NCBI GenBank assembly: GCA_022376465.1
Contig: JACDTU010000004.1
Span: 2,356,001-2,420,000, forward strand
Direction: 5' to 3'
Origin: Cubamyces lactineus
Taxonomy: Eukaryota; Basidiomycota; Agaricomycetes; Polyporales; Polyporaceae
DNA length: 64,000 nucleotides
Below the pieces are notes generated by a model. That model had not been told where the DNA came from and searched no databases. It saw only the letters and a list, made by a program, of their open reading frames with translations. Positions 46,736-57,459 of this stretch are shown here, piece by piece (the first letter of the stretch is position 1; every line of letters begins with the position of its first letter). The translations under genes were made by a program, and so were the position numbers.

Positions 46736-47638
46736 GATCCACTGAGACAGAGCAGAGTCGAGCTGGGGGAGAGGGAGAAGAACGAGCGCAGGGCGAGGCT
46801 GAACGCAGCGACCGCCAGGCTGGTCAGCGTCGTGTGTGGGGGTGGACGGATGAGGGGGAGGAGGGTGAGGAGGGAGGGGAAGAGGAAGGAGGAAGACCGA
46901 GTCTCACAGGACGGTGACGGGGAGCGCGCCGACAAATCGTGCCGCGATGGAGGGCTCCGCCGTCTCACGCGTCTGCATCAGCTTTCACGCGAATCCATCC
47001 TGTCATCCGCCCTCGGGCGACTACACTTACAGCCTCTACCTCCAACTCTCGATGTCCGAGTCTCATTCCTCTCCTCTCCCGGCCCCCTCCGTTCTCCGTC
47101 TCTGCGACATCTCACCTGTGTCCCGCCATATCCCCGCCAGGCCATGCATACCAATCTCTTCTATCTGACACGCTCCATGATCCGTTCCAACTCGCCTCTG
47201 TTTCAATCTCATCACCCCGGCCTGCGCACACAAGAGGCACTCCTTCTAGGAGTCCTGGCCACATGCGCATCCCAATTGTACCACCACCCTGCATCATGCT
47301 CTATGTGGCTTACATGTATCGCCAAGCTATATCGATGCTGTATGCTGTACTGTCGCCCACATGGCGTTATGTGTACCGCGTTCGACAGATCCCTATGCAA
47401 TATACACCTACCGCGCCGACATATCCCAAGGACTTTGGCCCCTTGTGACATGCCAGTCGGCAAACCTTACGTCGATGTTGCCTTCGCAATAAACGCACAA
47501 GTCTTCTGTCGCCCTGACCATCAATCCCGGTGATTGCAGCCCTTGAGCGACATCGGACTTCTCTTGAGATTGCATGGCTTTTGACTGTGAGTTCCAGAAT
47601 CAGTCTATAGCCACCGTAAGCATACAGGCACCGTGCGT
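46736..47638. promoter_or_regulatory. Upstream region of the CNH/GYF gene
   Basis: About 900 bp. A strongly purine-rich plus strand at 46740-46920 is a CT-rich tract on the coding strand, typical of basidiomycete promoters. The 325-codon plus-strand frame here overlaps the coding exon of the minus gene and has no family signal. Nothing else was recognised. Confidence 0.4.
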
Positions 47639-48877
47639 TTAGTCGTCGTCATCGTCATCGTCCATGTCTGCTGCTGCCTTCTTCGCCAGCACGCTGCCAA
47701 ACGGATCGCCCTCCTCCATCGCGATCCTAGCCGCCTCCGCTTTTCGCCTTCTCTTCTCGTCGGCCTTTCGTTCTAGCTCTTGCTGCTTCTTGTTGTAAGC
47801 GTTCGTACCCGGGATCTTTTCTGGGTTCTTGCATAGTCTGAGCCGCCGGTCCACTTCTCGGACAGCTTCGACATCGGGCGGTGATCCATCTCGTAAGATG
47901 AGGGCCTTGATCGGTTCGAGGACGTCCAGCACGGGCGGATGCGGCGTCGAGGGAAATTTTGCACGCGCCCATGCAGACGCCAGCGTGGGCGACGCGAGAG
48001 AGAAGCACGCAAGCGCAATCTGGGAGGGTGTGTAGATGAACTCGGCATCTGTCAGACGCGCTGCACGGACGTGTCCAAGTGCGGTTTCGTACGCCCTGCT
48101 GAGTTCTTCGATCGAGATATCCGGCAGAGTCTGAAAAGAGTTAGTCAGGACTGGGTTGCGGTGCGCTGTCGCCGTCGCTGTAGAAATATACCTGGACGTC
48201 TAACCAGATACCCCATAACGCTCTATGCGAGTGCCAGACGGCGAAGTCGAATCCCAGGCTCTGCGCCACAAGGAACTCCAGGTCCAGGACATCAGATGGC
48301 GCAGTTCGCGGAATCTGAGACGCGTAGGATTCCAGTGAAATTGGGTGGTTGGTGGTTTTTGTGGCAAGGAATAGTGCGGTGAGCCTGTGTGGCGGGGCAT
48401 GTCAACCGGTCCCATGCTTCAACGACGCCTTATCGAAGCTTACATGACGTTTTTGGGATGCCAGTCCATGACAGTGTTCTTGAGATAGAATCGTTTCATG
48501 TACGAGACTGCAGTGGCCTCGACCTCTTCAGGGAACCTGAAGTGTCCGCATAGTTGTGAGATCTTCCCCACGTAGAGCTTGACAAGTAGATGCTCTTCCT
48601 CCGCAGTCAGGAAAGAGACGTTGGCTGACGACCCGGGCTGTTCATGTACAGCATCAGCGTATATTCTGTCAAGTCAGAGGCAGACACGACTCACTGAATC
48701 GGCTTCAAACGCATCTCTGATCGCAGAAACGGCACCCCGGTTTAGCGTGGATCGCATCTGAGCAAGCTGTTCAGGAGAGAACCGCCAGTGGCGAAATTGG
48801 GTGCTGCCTTCATATAGCGACTGAGGCGCCGATGAAGAAGAAGCTTGTGGTGTTTCCTGTGCCAACGGTGCCGTCAT
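47639..48877 (-). CDS. Cyclin H (TFIIH/CAK cyclin, Ccl1/Mcs2 type)
   Basis: Regulatory partner of Cdk7/Kin28 in the CDK-activating kinase and TFIIH; acts in the nucleus on the Pol II tail. Four exons from ATG 48877 give about 325 residues, near the usual 320. The N-terminal HWRFSPEQLAQMR matches the cyclin H start. The first cyclin box follows: EEEHLLVKLYVGKISQLC, then FPEEVEATAVSYMKRFYLKN, VMDWHPKNVM, and LTALFLATKTTNHPISLESY. The second fold contains LEFLVAQSLGFDFAVWHSH, ALWGIWLDVQ and YTPSQIALACFSLAS. The tail is a basic helix (KKQQELERKADEKRRRKAE) ending in a run of Asp encoded by a GAC/GAT repeat. It diverges from the surface-protein gene at 49300. Confidence 0.9.
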
Positions 48878-49299
48878 TTTAGCAGGAATGAGCCCGTTGC
48901 AGGCCGGGTTAAGCTCGAGCCTGGTTGAGCACGTCGTGGTCGTGGTTTAGAAGCTATTAGGATGGCCGGCCCGGGGTCTGTGGGGAAGAGGATCTGAGAT
49001 CGATACACAATGATCGAGGAGTGCAAAGCCAAAACAGGCAATGGGCAATGGCAACGACAAGTTCTCGCAGGCCGCGCTCCTTCGTGACAACGCATCAATC
49101 ACGACCATCGCGGCCATCGACAGACTGTCGTCTGGCCTGTGTCTATCTCCCCGCCGACGGTAGCTGGGCACGGTATATCATCATCGCAGCGCAGGCACTG
49201 CACGTCCTGGACCTTTCTCTTCGGTCTGAGCTCCTTGTAGCTCGTCTCTTTTCGATCCTGGGCCCGCTGGTTTCGTCGCTCGCGCTCTCATGTGACGCG
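48878..49299. promoter_or_regulatory. Divergent intergenic region, cyclin H / Kre9-like
   Basis: About 420 bp. An in-frame extension upstream of 49300 stays open, but its sequence has no signal-peptide character. No gene was seen. Confidence 0.4.
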
Positions 49300-50649
49300 A
49301 TGTTCAAGGTGCTGGACCACCCTCACGGCGCCACCTCTTCTGCTCTCTATACCGATGCTCCAGTAATTCCGCGGCTGCTGCTGTCACTCGTTGTCTATTT
49401 ATTCGCCGCCTCGCACATTCTAGCTGTCGCCGCCCAGGACGTGGTGAATGGGCAGGTTCTCACACAGGGTTTCTCGGTGCTGGATTCCCCGCAACCCAAT
49501 TCGTGAGCGAAGCGCGCTCTATTGGCTCGCCTTGTCAACTAACAGATCCCTTGCCGGACGAACAGCGTTCTCAATGCAGGGAGCAGTAGTGAGGTCGCTA
49601 TACAGGTAACAGAGTTCAGCACGTTGCTAGCCCTGTGGCTTCGCGGCTCACATGCGCTTCAGGTCCCTTCTTTGACGAACGCGACGTTTGGGCTCGACTC
49701 TCTTGAGGTGTACCTCGTATCGTCTGATCCTCAGACAAACATCACCATATCTTCCGGACCGCAAGCACTCACTCAAGAACCCGGGAGCAACGTCAAACAT
49801 ATCCGCTGGAACGTACCAACGTGCCTGCAAAGTGGATCGTACAATGTACGCCATCGCTTTTCTTCACAATATCATTCACCATTTACCAACATCCATCGCA
49901 GTTGACGGTGTACGAGGCATCTCACTTCAACGATGCGAGCTTCTTCGCGATCACGCCCATCCCCGTGCAAGTCAGAAACAACGGTGACGTCTCCAACACG
50001 TGCGACGCCCCCGTAAACCCACTACAAAGCCAGCCCCAACCGTCAAACCCTCCACCTTCCGGCCTCACGCGAGGCTATGCAGGCAGCGGGACGCCGCCCA
50101 CCGCCACGGCCACCTCCGGCGCTCCTGGGTCCGTCCTCACGCCCCCAGCAGGGGGCGGCATCATCACAGTCACCGCCGGAGACGGCGACATCACCGTCGG
50201 GATATCCGACCTGCCCGGTACGATTGTCGTCGAGCCGTCTGGGGGTGCGCCGCCGGAGACGACGACAGACGCCTCGGGAGGGGTCACGACGGTGTTTGAG
50301 ACCATCGCGCCCACGGCGACGGCGACGTTCACGCAGATCGTGTCCCAGCCTGTGACGATCACGATCGAGGAGACGTATGTGAGCACGTTGACGGCGCCTG
50401 GGACGACGCTGGAGTTCACGGTGACGTACGTCCATCCACTATTCCAAATGATGTGTGTTACTGACTTCCCGTGTGTATGCGTACAGTCAGACGATTCTAT
50501 CTACCACAGAGCTAGTCTCTACTCAAGTCAGCAGCCCTGAGCAAGCTGGGTTACTCCCAGTCAACTCTGCTCCTCGCCCATTGCTTTCCACGTCTCTTCT
50601 GTTACACTGGACACTGCTTACGGTCGCTTTCGCGTATGTCTTTCTGTAG
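49300..50649 (+). CDS. GPI-type cell-surface protein, Kre9/Knh1-like
   Basis: Five exons (49300-49502, 49566-49605, 49663-49845, 49902-50425, about 50487-50649) give 370 residues. The N-terminus has a hydrophobic secretion segment (LLLSLVVYLFAASHILAVAAQ). Next is an immunoglobulin-like domain of about 110 residues of the Ser-Thr-rich GPI-anchored (Kre9/Knh1 N-terminal) kind: GSSSEVAIQVPSLTNATFGL, SLEVYLVSSDPQTNITISSG, then VPTCLQSGSYNLTVYEASHF. The rest is Thr/Ser/Pro/Gly-rich with VTITIEETYVSTLTAPG-like repeats. The C-terminal hydrophobic end LLHWTLLTVAFAYVFL is a GPI-attachment-like signal. Relatives function in beta-glucan assembly or as wall proteins. The exact start is uncertain because the hydrophobic core sits about 25 residues in. 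Confidence 0.75.
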
Positions 50650-50935
50650 ACCGTGACATGGTTGATGCGTTTCACGGCCAAAAAACCCTCATATGAGAAC
50701 CTTTGTGCGGACGGTTACTTATTCCTATGTATGCGCCGCTTACCTGGCTTCCCGCATGTTGAGTGAACGGACTTTCTAGATGAGTGACCCCTGGCGAGTC
50801 CATCAAGCTACTTCAAGGGGGTAGTGAAGGTATAGCGAAATAGAATACAGCACAAATACAACAGAAATACCGAAATCATCCAAAGCTAGGCACATACTGA
50901 TAAGCCACACGCGATCCTGTATGCTATAGTCCCTC

Positions 50936-52330
50936 TCATACCATCTGAGTCTCAAGTACTTTCAGATGGCTAAGACCACACGCGCCCTTGTGGAAGTCGC
51001 GGACGAGGCGATACTTCCTTAGTGCCGTACAGCCCTGAACATCGCAATGTGGCGGTCTGGCTTGAGGGCGTCTGGCTGTTGTAGCCATATCACTGTCCAC
51101 CTGCATGGAACCATCGCCATCTTGCGTCACGGTTGGAGGCAGCGCTTCTACCGGCACCGAAAATGAGAACACGACGGTCTTCTCGGAGGTTTCCTGTTGC
51201 TCGCCCGGCACCGGAACCGACTGCGTCCTCGAAATCCATCGGTACATGGTCGGCGGCGGCGCGAAGGTTTCAGCGACATCTTCCTCTTCGCCTTCGCCTG
51301 GGGCGTTCTCGCCAGGTGTGGGCTTGTCCTCTGCTGTAGAGAGGGCGTTCCGTCGGCCGCGGGTACGCGACTGCTTCTTGAGGAGGCGATTGATAGTTTC
51401 CAACTGCGAGACAAGGATGAGAGGCGGAATTCTCATACGAACGGAGCACCTGACCTTCTCGTCCTCTAGCTTCTTCTCAGTCAAATTTCGCCGCTTCCGC
51501 GCGGTCTCCTCTCGCTTCAACGCAATCTCAATCTCCGTCAGAGGCTTCTTCTTTCGTGGATTGGGCGGCTCGACTGGACGGATTCGTGTAAAGACACGCT
51601 ATGGGTGAGGCCGAAGGGAACACGCACCTAAGGACACATGCGAGGAGTCTACCACGTTTGCTAGAACGGCCTGACGTGCTGTCAACGCTCGGCTACCCGC
51701 ACCAGTGGTCGCCTCTGAGGTGGAACGCGTAGAATCTTCGTCGTCATCCTCGTCTTCATCCTCATCTTCGGACTCTATATCACTCCCTGTAAGGCCCGCG
51801 TCAGGTATTGTAGTAATCACAGCAAGAGGGCCTATTGACCTCGAGGCAAATTTCGGCGAGAGACGCGAGCGGATGTACGCTGCGGGACGCTCCGACTGGG
51901 ACCCGCGTTCTGGGGGAGTTTGAGCTTGATCTTGAGCCTAGGAGCAACCGCGACCTCTGCCTCCTGCTCTTCGTCTGACACATCCTAGAAACAGTCAATG
52001 AAAATCAATGCATGAGGTGCGTGAGATGCGTGAGACTCACGTCCGCCAACTCGTCCTCAATATCCTCTTCCACTACCTCGTCGTCATCTACCACGGCCTC
52101 GTCGTCGTGCTCGGCGTCACCCACAACGTCAATGTCGTCCGCGTCATTCTGGTCCTCATCTCCATCCACGTCCATCTCGAGTTCGTCCTCCATGGCTTCC
52201 GACTGAGGCTCTGGTTGATGCAGTTTAGCGGCGCGGTCTGCTAGACTCTAGAGGATGGAGAGGACTTACCGCTGGCGACTTCCTCTTCCTCCTCGGACTC
52301 TTCGTCATAGGGTCTTCTTCTTGGAGGCAT
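50936..52330 (-). CDS. INO80 chromatin-remodelling complex subunit Ies2 (INO80B/PAPA-1 family)
   Basis: Ies2 activates the Ino80 ATPase for nucleosome sliding; it acts in the nucleus. The gene has about six exons from ATG 52330 (MPPRRRPYDEESEEEE). Two strongly acidic stretches follow (DELEMDVDGDEDQNDADDID region and GSDIESEDEDEDEDDDEDS region), and a basic patch PRLKIKLKLP, a motif kept in INO80B proteins. The PAPA-1 domain is clear: KKKPLTEIEIALKREETARK, then RRNLTEKKLEDEKLETINRL and LLKKQSRTRGR. The C-terminus contains WISRTQ and a HIT-type zinc-finger remnant or equivalent, CDVQGCTALRKYRLVRDFHK then GACGLSHLKVLE. The order of elements matches fungal Ies2. Confidence 0.88.
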
Positions 52331-54976
52331 GGTTTTGTGTATTGTAACAGAGACGTGGTACTGATAGTATGACCAGCTCTGCCCTTAGGCTAATTATGCC
52401 AGTACTGGTCAACGGTGAGAGCTTTAGCGCCCTTAGTGGCAGGCGGCAAAGCATGCTTCGCTAACCGCCGGGATCATATGGAAATCTCGATCGAATATGG
52501 GCGCCAGACAACACCTTCCTCGACTTGAACTTGGGCTGCTCCCAACATGTCAGCAATCGACTTCGTTGCAACCACCGGCTCAATTGGTATAATACTGCTT
52601 CTTGGGGATGCTGCTTGAACTCTTTGCTTTGGCTTCGTTGCACCAATCAATACTGTCGAGAGACGCTGCCTCGTGCAATTTCGCTGTCGATACCGCTTGT
52701 ATGCGCTTCATGGTCTTGGTTCGCGAGTATCGGACTAACTGTCAGGGTCCTTGCGGAAAATACTCTCTGGCGATGCAAACTTCTCAAGCTCACCGCGTAG
52801 CCGCCTATATGGCAGCATCAATGATGTCAAGGACGAGCGGTACATACGATGAATATATGAATGTCTTCTCTTCAGATCTGGAGGGTAAGCGGCTTAGGCC
52901 CATGGTGGGCTTCTTCGGACCATGATCTCAAGTACAATTCTGGCAACGGTAGCTATGACGCCTCTGCCGCACGACAGTTGTGTCCTAGATCTACTGACTC
53001 TTGGCTATTCACGTTGCGACACGTCCGGCAGCCAGGCCTCAGGCGGCGATAATATTACGGCGACGACGGTACTCCGTAAGTCCTTTCTCGTGCCTAGACC
53101 ATCTGTCACTGACTCCGATTTTTGCCGCCAAGGCAGCAGCGAAAGTCGGCTTAGGCTACGAGGATTCGGACTTATGGGACTGGCGTCCCTGCTTAGGTAC
53201 CCTCAGGCTCCACAGGAAATGAAACCTCCCTAGACTGAGGAAGAAGCACTGCGTCACGTTTCGAAGAGAGACAGGTGGCCGGCGTACTTAGTATGGCCAC
53301 TAATACGACGCTGTATGGACGTTGGGTTGACCTTACTCCTCTTTACGACGTCGAAGCACAAAGAGAACTACGGCCAGAATGGCGTGGACGTAGGTCGGGT
53401 ATGCAAGCACGCCCGCTCCTGATGAAATACACCTTGGTGAGAAGATAGCCCATCTGTTAACTATTTCTGACGCAAACGTCCGTTACTTCCGCCTGTCGCT
53501 GTCAACGTCACTGCGACTGGCCGTGGAAGGACAGCCTCAAACAAATTGACAACGGTGAACACGAAGGAGGAGAATTCCATGAAAGAACTCACTAACATCC
53601 GAGCGTCGGAGACGTGAATATCGACAATGTCACAAAAGGCCCTATACTCTGGCGCGAGACACCTCCCCAGCGAACCGGATAAACGTAACGGTCTGGACGG
53701 TGTCCTTCCTCTACGGTTCGTCCTGGTGTAATTTCGCGACTAATCCTGTCTTTTGATAAATCCATCAGCGTCGTTGACGGGTACCTTCTGCTCGTTAACT
53801 TACCATAGCTATGGGCCGGCCAGGAACGTATGGGACGCGGTTCAGCTCCTGACGTCTGTCCCTAAGACAGCCCGTACTTCGCAACTGCCGGCAAACTCGG
53901 CGGTACCACCAGCCTCATGGTCACTATCCAGACTCCGCTCCTTCCCCGACAGACGGTGGTACTTGGCGACCCGCTCAGGCGACTTCTCATGCCAAGATAC
54001 AGAGGACGGGCTCTCCTGCAAAGCGGATGCACTGTCCCCTACTTCGCCCCCGGTCGTACCACTACTATAAGCCAGTCAAGCCCTACATTTACTGATCAGC
54101 GGTACAGTCACGATTTACCTGTGCCCCTTTGTCCATCACTCCCTAATGCCTCTCACCTCGTCCCTAATTCTCTCACCGTTCTGATCTAGTGAAACGCCGT
54201 ACAAGTATATCTTCGAGCATATCTGGGCTGGCCGACAGTCAAGAGTATCACTCCGCCGCGACGTAGCGTGTGGCCATACGGATAACTTCATAGAAGGTGC
54301 GCCGTTGTTCCCTCCTTGCTGCTGTACCGTAGCATGATACATGGGCCTTCCAATTGACCTCCCCAATAGCTGTGGATAGACTCGAGAGTACTATATATGT
54401 GGCCTGTACTTGTAGCTGCGTCTGCTGTTCGGAGAATATTGCCGCAAAACTTGATGCGTATCTCTGTTGATATTGAATCCAGTTGATTCAGACTGCCAAT
54501 CATAGCGCATTTTTATGAAAATTCGCCCATTTCCAGTGATCGAGGTCTTGGTGGATACCTTGAAGCTGATTCAGTGAACCCGAGTTCAGCTCGATGCTCA
54601 CTGTGCCTCAGACACACTGGCAAGCAGCCTCAAGGCTCAAAGCCGTGTCACTGAACGCGTGACATAACGCGTCGGGTGACGCGTCACGAGATACCAGTAC
54701 CTCGTCCACAGCAACCGCTAGCGCGCGCTCCAACTTAAAGCGGCGCGACACACCGCGACCCTTAGCCTAGTGCATACTCGCTCACGGGTCTTGCCACGCA
54801 CGTCGCACATTCCCCTGCCGATTGCGGCGTGTGGTACATGGCCCGAGCGCCTGGGTATATACGCTCGGTTACCGTTGGCCGCATTCTGGTTTTCGACCAT
54901 CACGACTCTCTGGACCTCCCCACAAACTAGCGCACTAGCGCAGGAACGACAGCTGCAGCGAGATATCGATCACGGA
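52331..54976. other. Gene-less, possibly decayed 2.6 kb region
   Basis: No intact gene could be built. Open frames of 60-107 codons change frame every 100-200 bp and are not joined by sensible GT-AG pairs. Plus-strand fragments include NSGNGSYDASAARQL near 52935, SGSQASGGDNITATT near 53020-53065, and RLRGFGLMGLASLLRYP near 53150-53205. They faintly recall the RSTFxGSGxYxxHWxGDN and following helix of GH31 alpha-glucosidases, but the likeness is too weak to call. The last 300 bp should contain the promoter of the gene at 54977. Confidence 0.35.
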
Positions 54977-55860
54977 ATGCCTCTCAAGCGCAAGTCGGAC
55001 GTGCTCGAGCACCCTCCCGTCGCCGTGCTCGGCTCCGAGTCCGAGGAGGCGACGACCGCGTCGGCGGCCGACGCTCAGGCGCCTCCTGCTGCGAAGAAGG
55101 CCCGTGTGTCGGACGTCAGGGAGGGCTCCTCTGCGTCTGGTAAGGGTGGCGCTAGCATGAAGGGCAAGGCGGCGAATACCCCTAAGAATTGGCGTGAAGT
55201 CGTGTTGGAGGGCGAGGAAGAGGTGCGTGCTGTCTGTTCTCTGTGGGATCGGGTGCTGGGGTTGGGCTGACCGTGTACCGCTGAACCACAGGGAGATATC
55301 CAGATTCAGTGAGTCGGCATGCTGTTGCTGCTGCTTGGCCGTGGTAGACGGAGATGCTCAAACGATGCGTGACGCGCCCCACAGCGATGACTGCAACGAT
55401 ATTCGTCGCAAGATACGTGCGCTGCAGAAGGATCCGAATTTCAAGGAATGAGGCAACAGCGTGTATCTGCGAATACGAAACACTGACGCGTGAATTTCAG
55501 GTCACGCACTGGCTGCAGGAGATCGGAAACATCAACAACAACTCGTACCAGCGTTTCAGTTGCGTAGCCGCGCGATGTGACCTCGTCCATGTACTGACTG
55601 AGACTTTGGATGCAGTGAAAGCTACCGGACCAGACGGCGGAGCTTCGAACGGAACCTACTATGCCGCGTAAGGAGCTTCATAGCGAATGGTGCTGTGAAA
55701 TGTGTGCTGACGGTCTCGTTACAGATACGTCTACTTTGAAAAGGTCAGGATCTTCGAAGGCAAAAAGAAGACAGCCAAACGGATCCGTAGCGAGCAGCAG
55801 AACCCTTCCGGCTCCTCGAGGGAACGGCCCCGAGGCCAGTGGGTCTACATGCCGTCGTGA
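54977..55860 (+). CDS. DUF7726-type (homeodomain-like fungal) protein with an unusual splice donor
   Basis: Function unknown; DUF7726 is a short fungal domain sometimes found with homeodomain-like folds. ATG 54977 starts MPLKRKSDVLEHPPVAVLGS, a low-complexity basic leader with KKARVS. The conserved part, assembled from five short exons, reads NWREVVLEGEEE, GDIQIHDDCNDIRRKIRALQ, KDPNFK, VTHWLQEIGNINNNSYQRFM, KATGPDGGASNGTYYAAYVY and FEKVRIFEGKKKTAKRIRSE; it ends at 55860 with GQWVYMPS. Between KDPNFK and VTHWL there is no GT: the intron must begin GAATGA (55445 onwards) where GTATGA would be expected. Read straight through, the frame stops immediately (TGA). So the gene is either mutated at this donor, spliced non-canonically, or has a sequencing error there. 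Confidence 0.8.
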
Positions 55861-55966
55861 TGGGCACTTCAAACCATGCAATCATAGTGCGACTGCGTAA
55901 TCAACGATACATGCTTCTTATATTAACGTACATACCAGCCTTGATAGTTTTGCCAGCTGATCGCGA

Positions 55967-56634
55967 TTATGATTCAGATCCTCCGTTGTCCTTCTTCCAT
56001 GCCTCGATCCATTGTACTATCCGTGCGACGTTCGACTCGAGGTCTTCGGTGCCTTCGCTCTGGAGTTCTACCACGATCTCTTGCGCGTACGATGAACGTG
56101 CCTCCTCGATCACGACGTCCATGATCTCGGCTTCGTTGTTCTCCTGGATCTTCTTGAGAGGGTAGCCTCTAGAAAACGGAACTATGAGCGGGCCGCCAAA
56201 ACGTACGGCGGGGAAGCTCTCTTACCTCTTTTCTAGACGATCCCAGAGCTTGGTGTGATTACAGCGGAGGACGACGACGAGGTCCGCCCAGCGTTCCGGG
56301 AAGATGTCGCATGTGTGCCAGTCGAGGATGATGCCGCCTTCGGATGCTAGAGGCTCGAGTTCATCCAGCAGCTGGGATGAGGAGCTGTGTTGATCAACAA
56401 CGCTGTGTCCGTGCGAACGACGCAACCGTGGCGCACCTTGTCCTCGTCGACAGTATAGCTCTGCCACTCCTCATCGAAGGCCTCGTAGAGGCCCTTTTCC
56501 TTCACCATTTCGCCGACGTTGATGTGCTTGAGGGGGACGGGAGACTCCTGGACGAGGAGCTCTGCATGGGTGGTTTTGCCAGTGCCGGGCGTGCCAGTGA
56601 TGACGATGACGGGAGCTTTTCTTGACGAAGACAT
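55967..56634 (-). CDS. FAP7: Adenylate kinase 6 / Fap7 (nuclear AMP kinase, ribosome assembly factor)
   Basis: Fap7/AK6 is a small P-loop kinase and ATPase acting in nuclear nucleotide balance and in 18S rRNA maturation. ATG 56634 starts MSSSRKAPVIVITGTPGTGK, whose GTPGTGKTT is the P-loop. The NMP-binding region HINVGEMVKEKGLYEAFDEE and the YTVDEDK segment follow in exon 1. Then come LLDELEPLASEGGIILDWHT with the CDIFPERW motif, DLVVVLRCNHTKLWDRLEKR (LID region) and GYPLKKIQENNEAEIMDVVI, ending EAWKKDNGGSES at 55967. The length is about 180 residues, as in the family. It converges on the DUF7726 gene with a gap of about 100 bp. Confidence 0.93.
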
Positions 56635-57459
56635 GATTTTTTGGATCAGGGGCGGCACGAGAGATGAAGATGAGATGCTGCGGGAATGTTGGCGATGTAC
56701 GCGATGCTGAGGAAGAGGGAGAAAAGATGATGGCAGAAAAGATGGGCGGGTGTGGCGGGAGATGCCGATCTTGCAGAATACAGAATGGCCCGATGAGATC
56801 GACGCCCGATCGGGTGGGAAGGTTGTGTACTGTATGCAGGAGCCGACGGGCCGCCCCCGTGCGAGCGCTAGGAGAGTGCCCTGGCTAGAACACCCGCGTC
56901 TGGCTGCTTCCCCACACTGGCAGTGGCAGCCCACAGAACGAGCTTAAGCTTGCTGGCTTCCTTCCCTGTGTCGTCAGGCGCATCATAGTTGCCGGACTGG
57001 TGTGCATGCTGCGGGAGGGCAACTCCGCGGGCCGAGGGTGACGAAATGAGCGTATATTGCGCAGGGGCGGATGGATGTATCAGAGGGCTATCCGGATGGC
57101 AGGAGTGGATTAATTATGCCAGGAAGGGGAAGGGGCAAGTCGCGTGGGTGTCGTTGGTAGGTCCATCGCCAAGTGCCATGCCTCTGTCCGAGTCCCATTC
57201 GGCCCACGCTTGCTCCCCAGCCTTAGCCTATCCCAGCCCCTTGACTTCCTCTTGCCGGCCCTCGGTTGCTTTTGTCGCCTCGTACCAGCCTTTGCCTTCC
57301 CAGGCAGCTCTCAGGCAGCCCTCTCCTCCAGCCCTCGCCCCCCTCCTTCCTCGGCCTCCATCACCTCTCCTCCTCTGCCTTCTTCTCCCTACCAGATGCG
57401 CTCCTCCTGGTGAGGCCTCCTCTCTCTCCTACTCTCTGCCAGCCCGTCCCGCCTTGCCG
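56635..57459. promoter_or_regulatory. Divergent intergenic region, FAP7 / membrane protein
   Basis: About 825 bp. The last 130 bp before 57460 are strongly pyrimidine-rich (57330-57445), as expected of a leader. The plus-strand frame is open upstream to an ATG at 56989, but that part has leader-like composition, so it is not counted as coding. Confidence 0.45.

Noticed and set aside
46556..47533. 325-codon plus-strand open frame
   Set aside because: It overlaps exon 1 of the CNH/GYF gene in antisense and then runs through promoter-like low-complexity DNA; no family signal.
56989..57459. In-frame upstream ATG extending the second multi-pass membrane protein
   Set aside because: The extension is Pro/Ser/Leu-rich from a CT-rich leader and would place 150 residues of leader-like sequence before a normal start.
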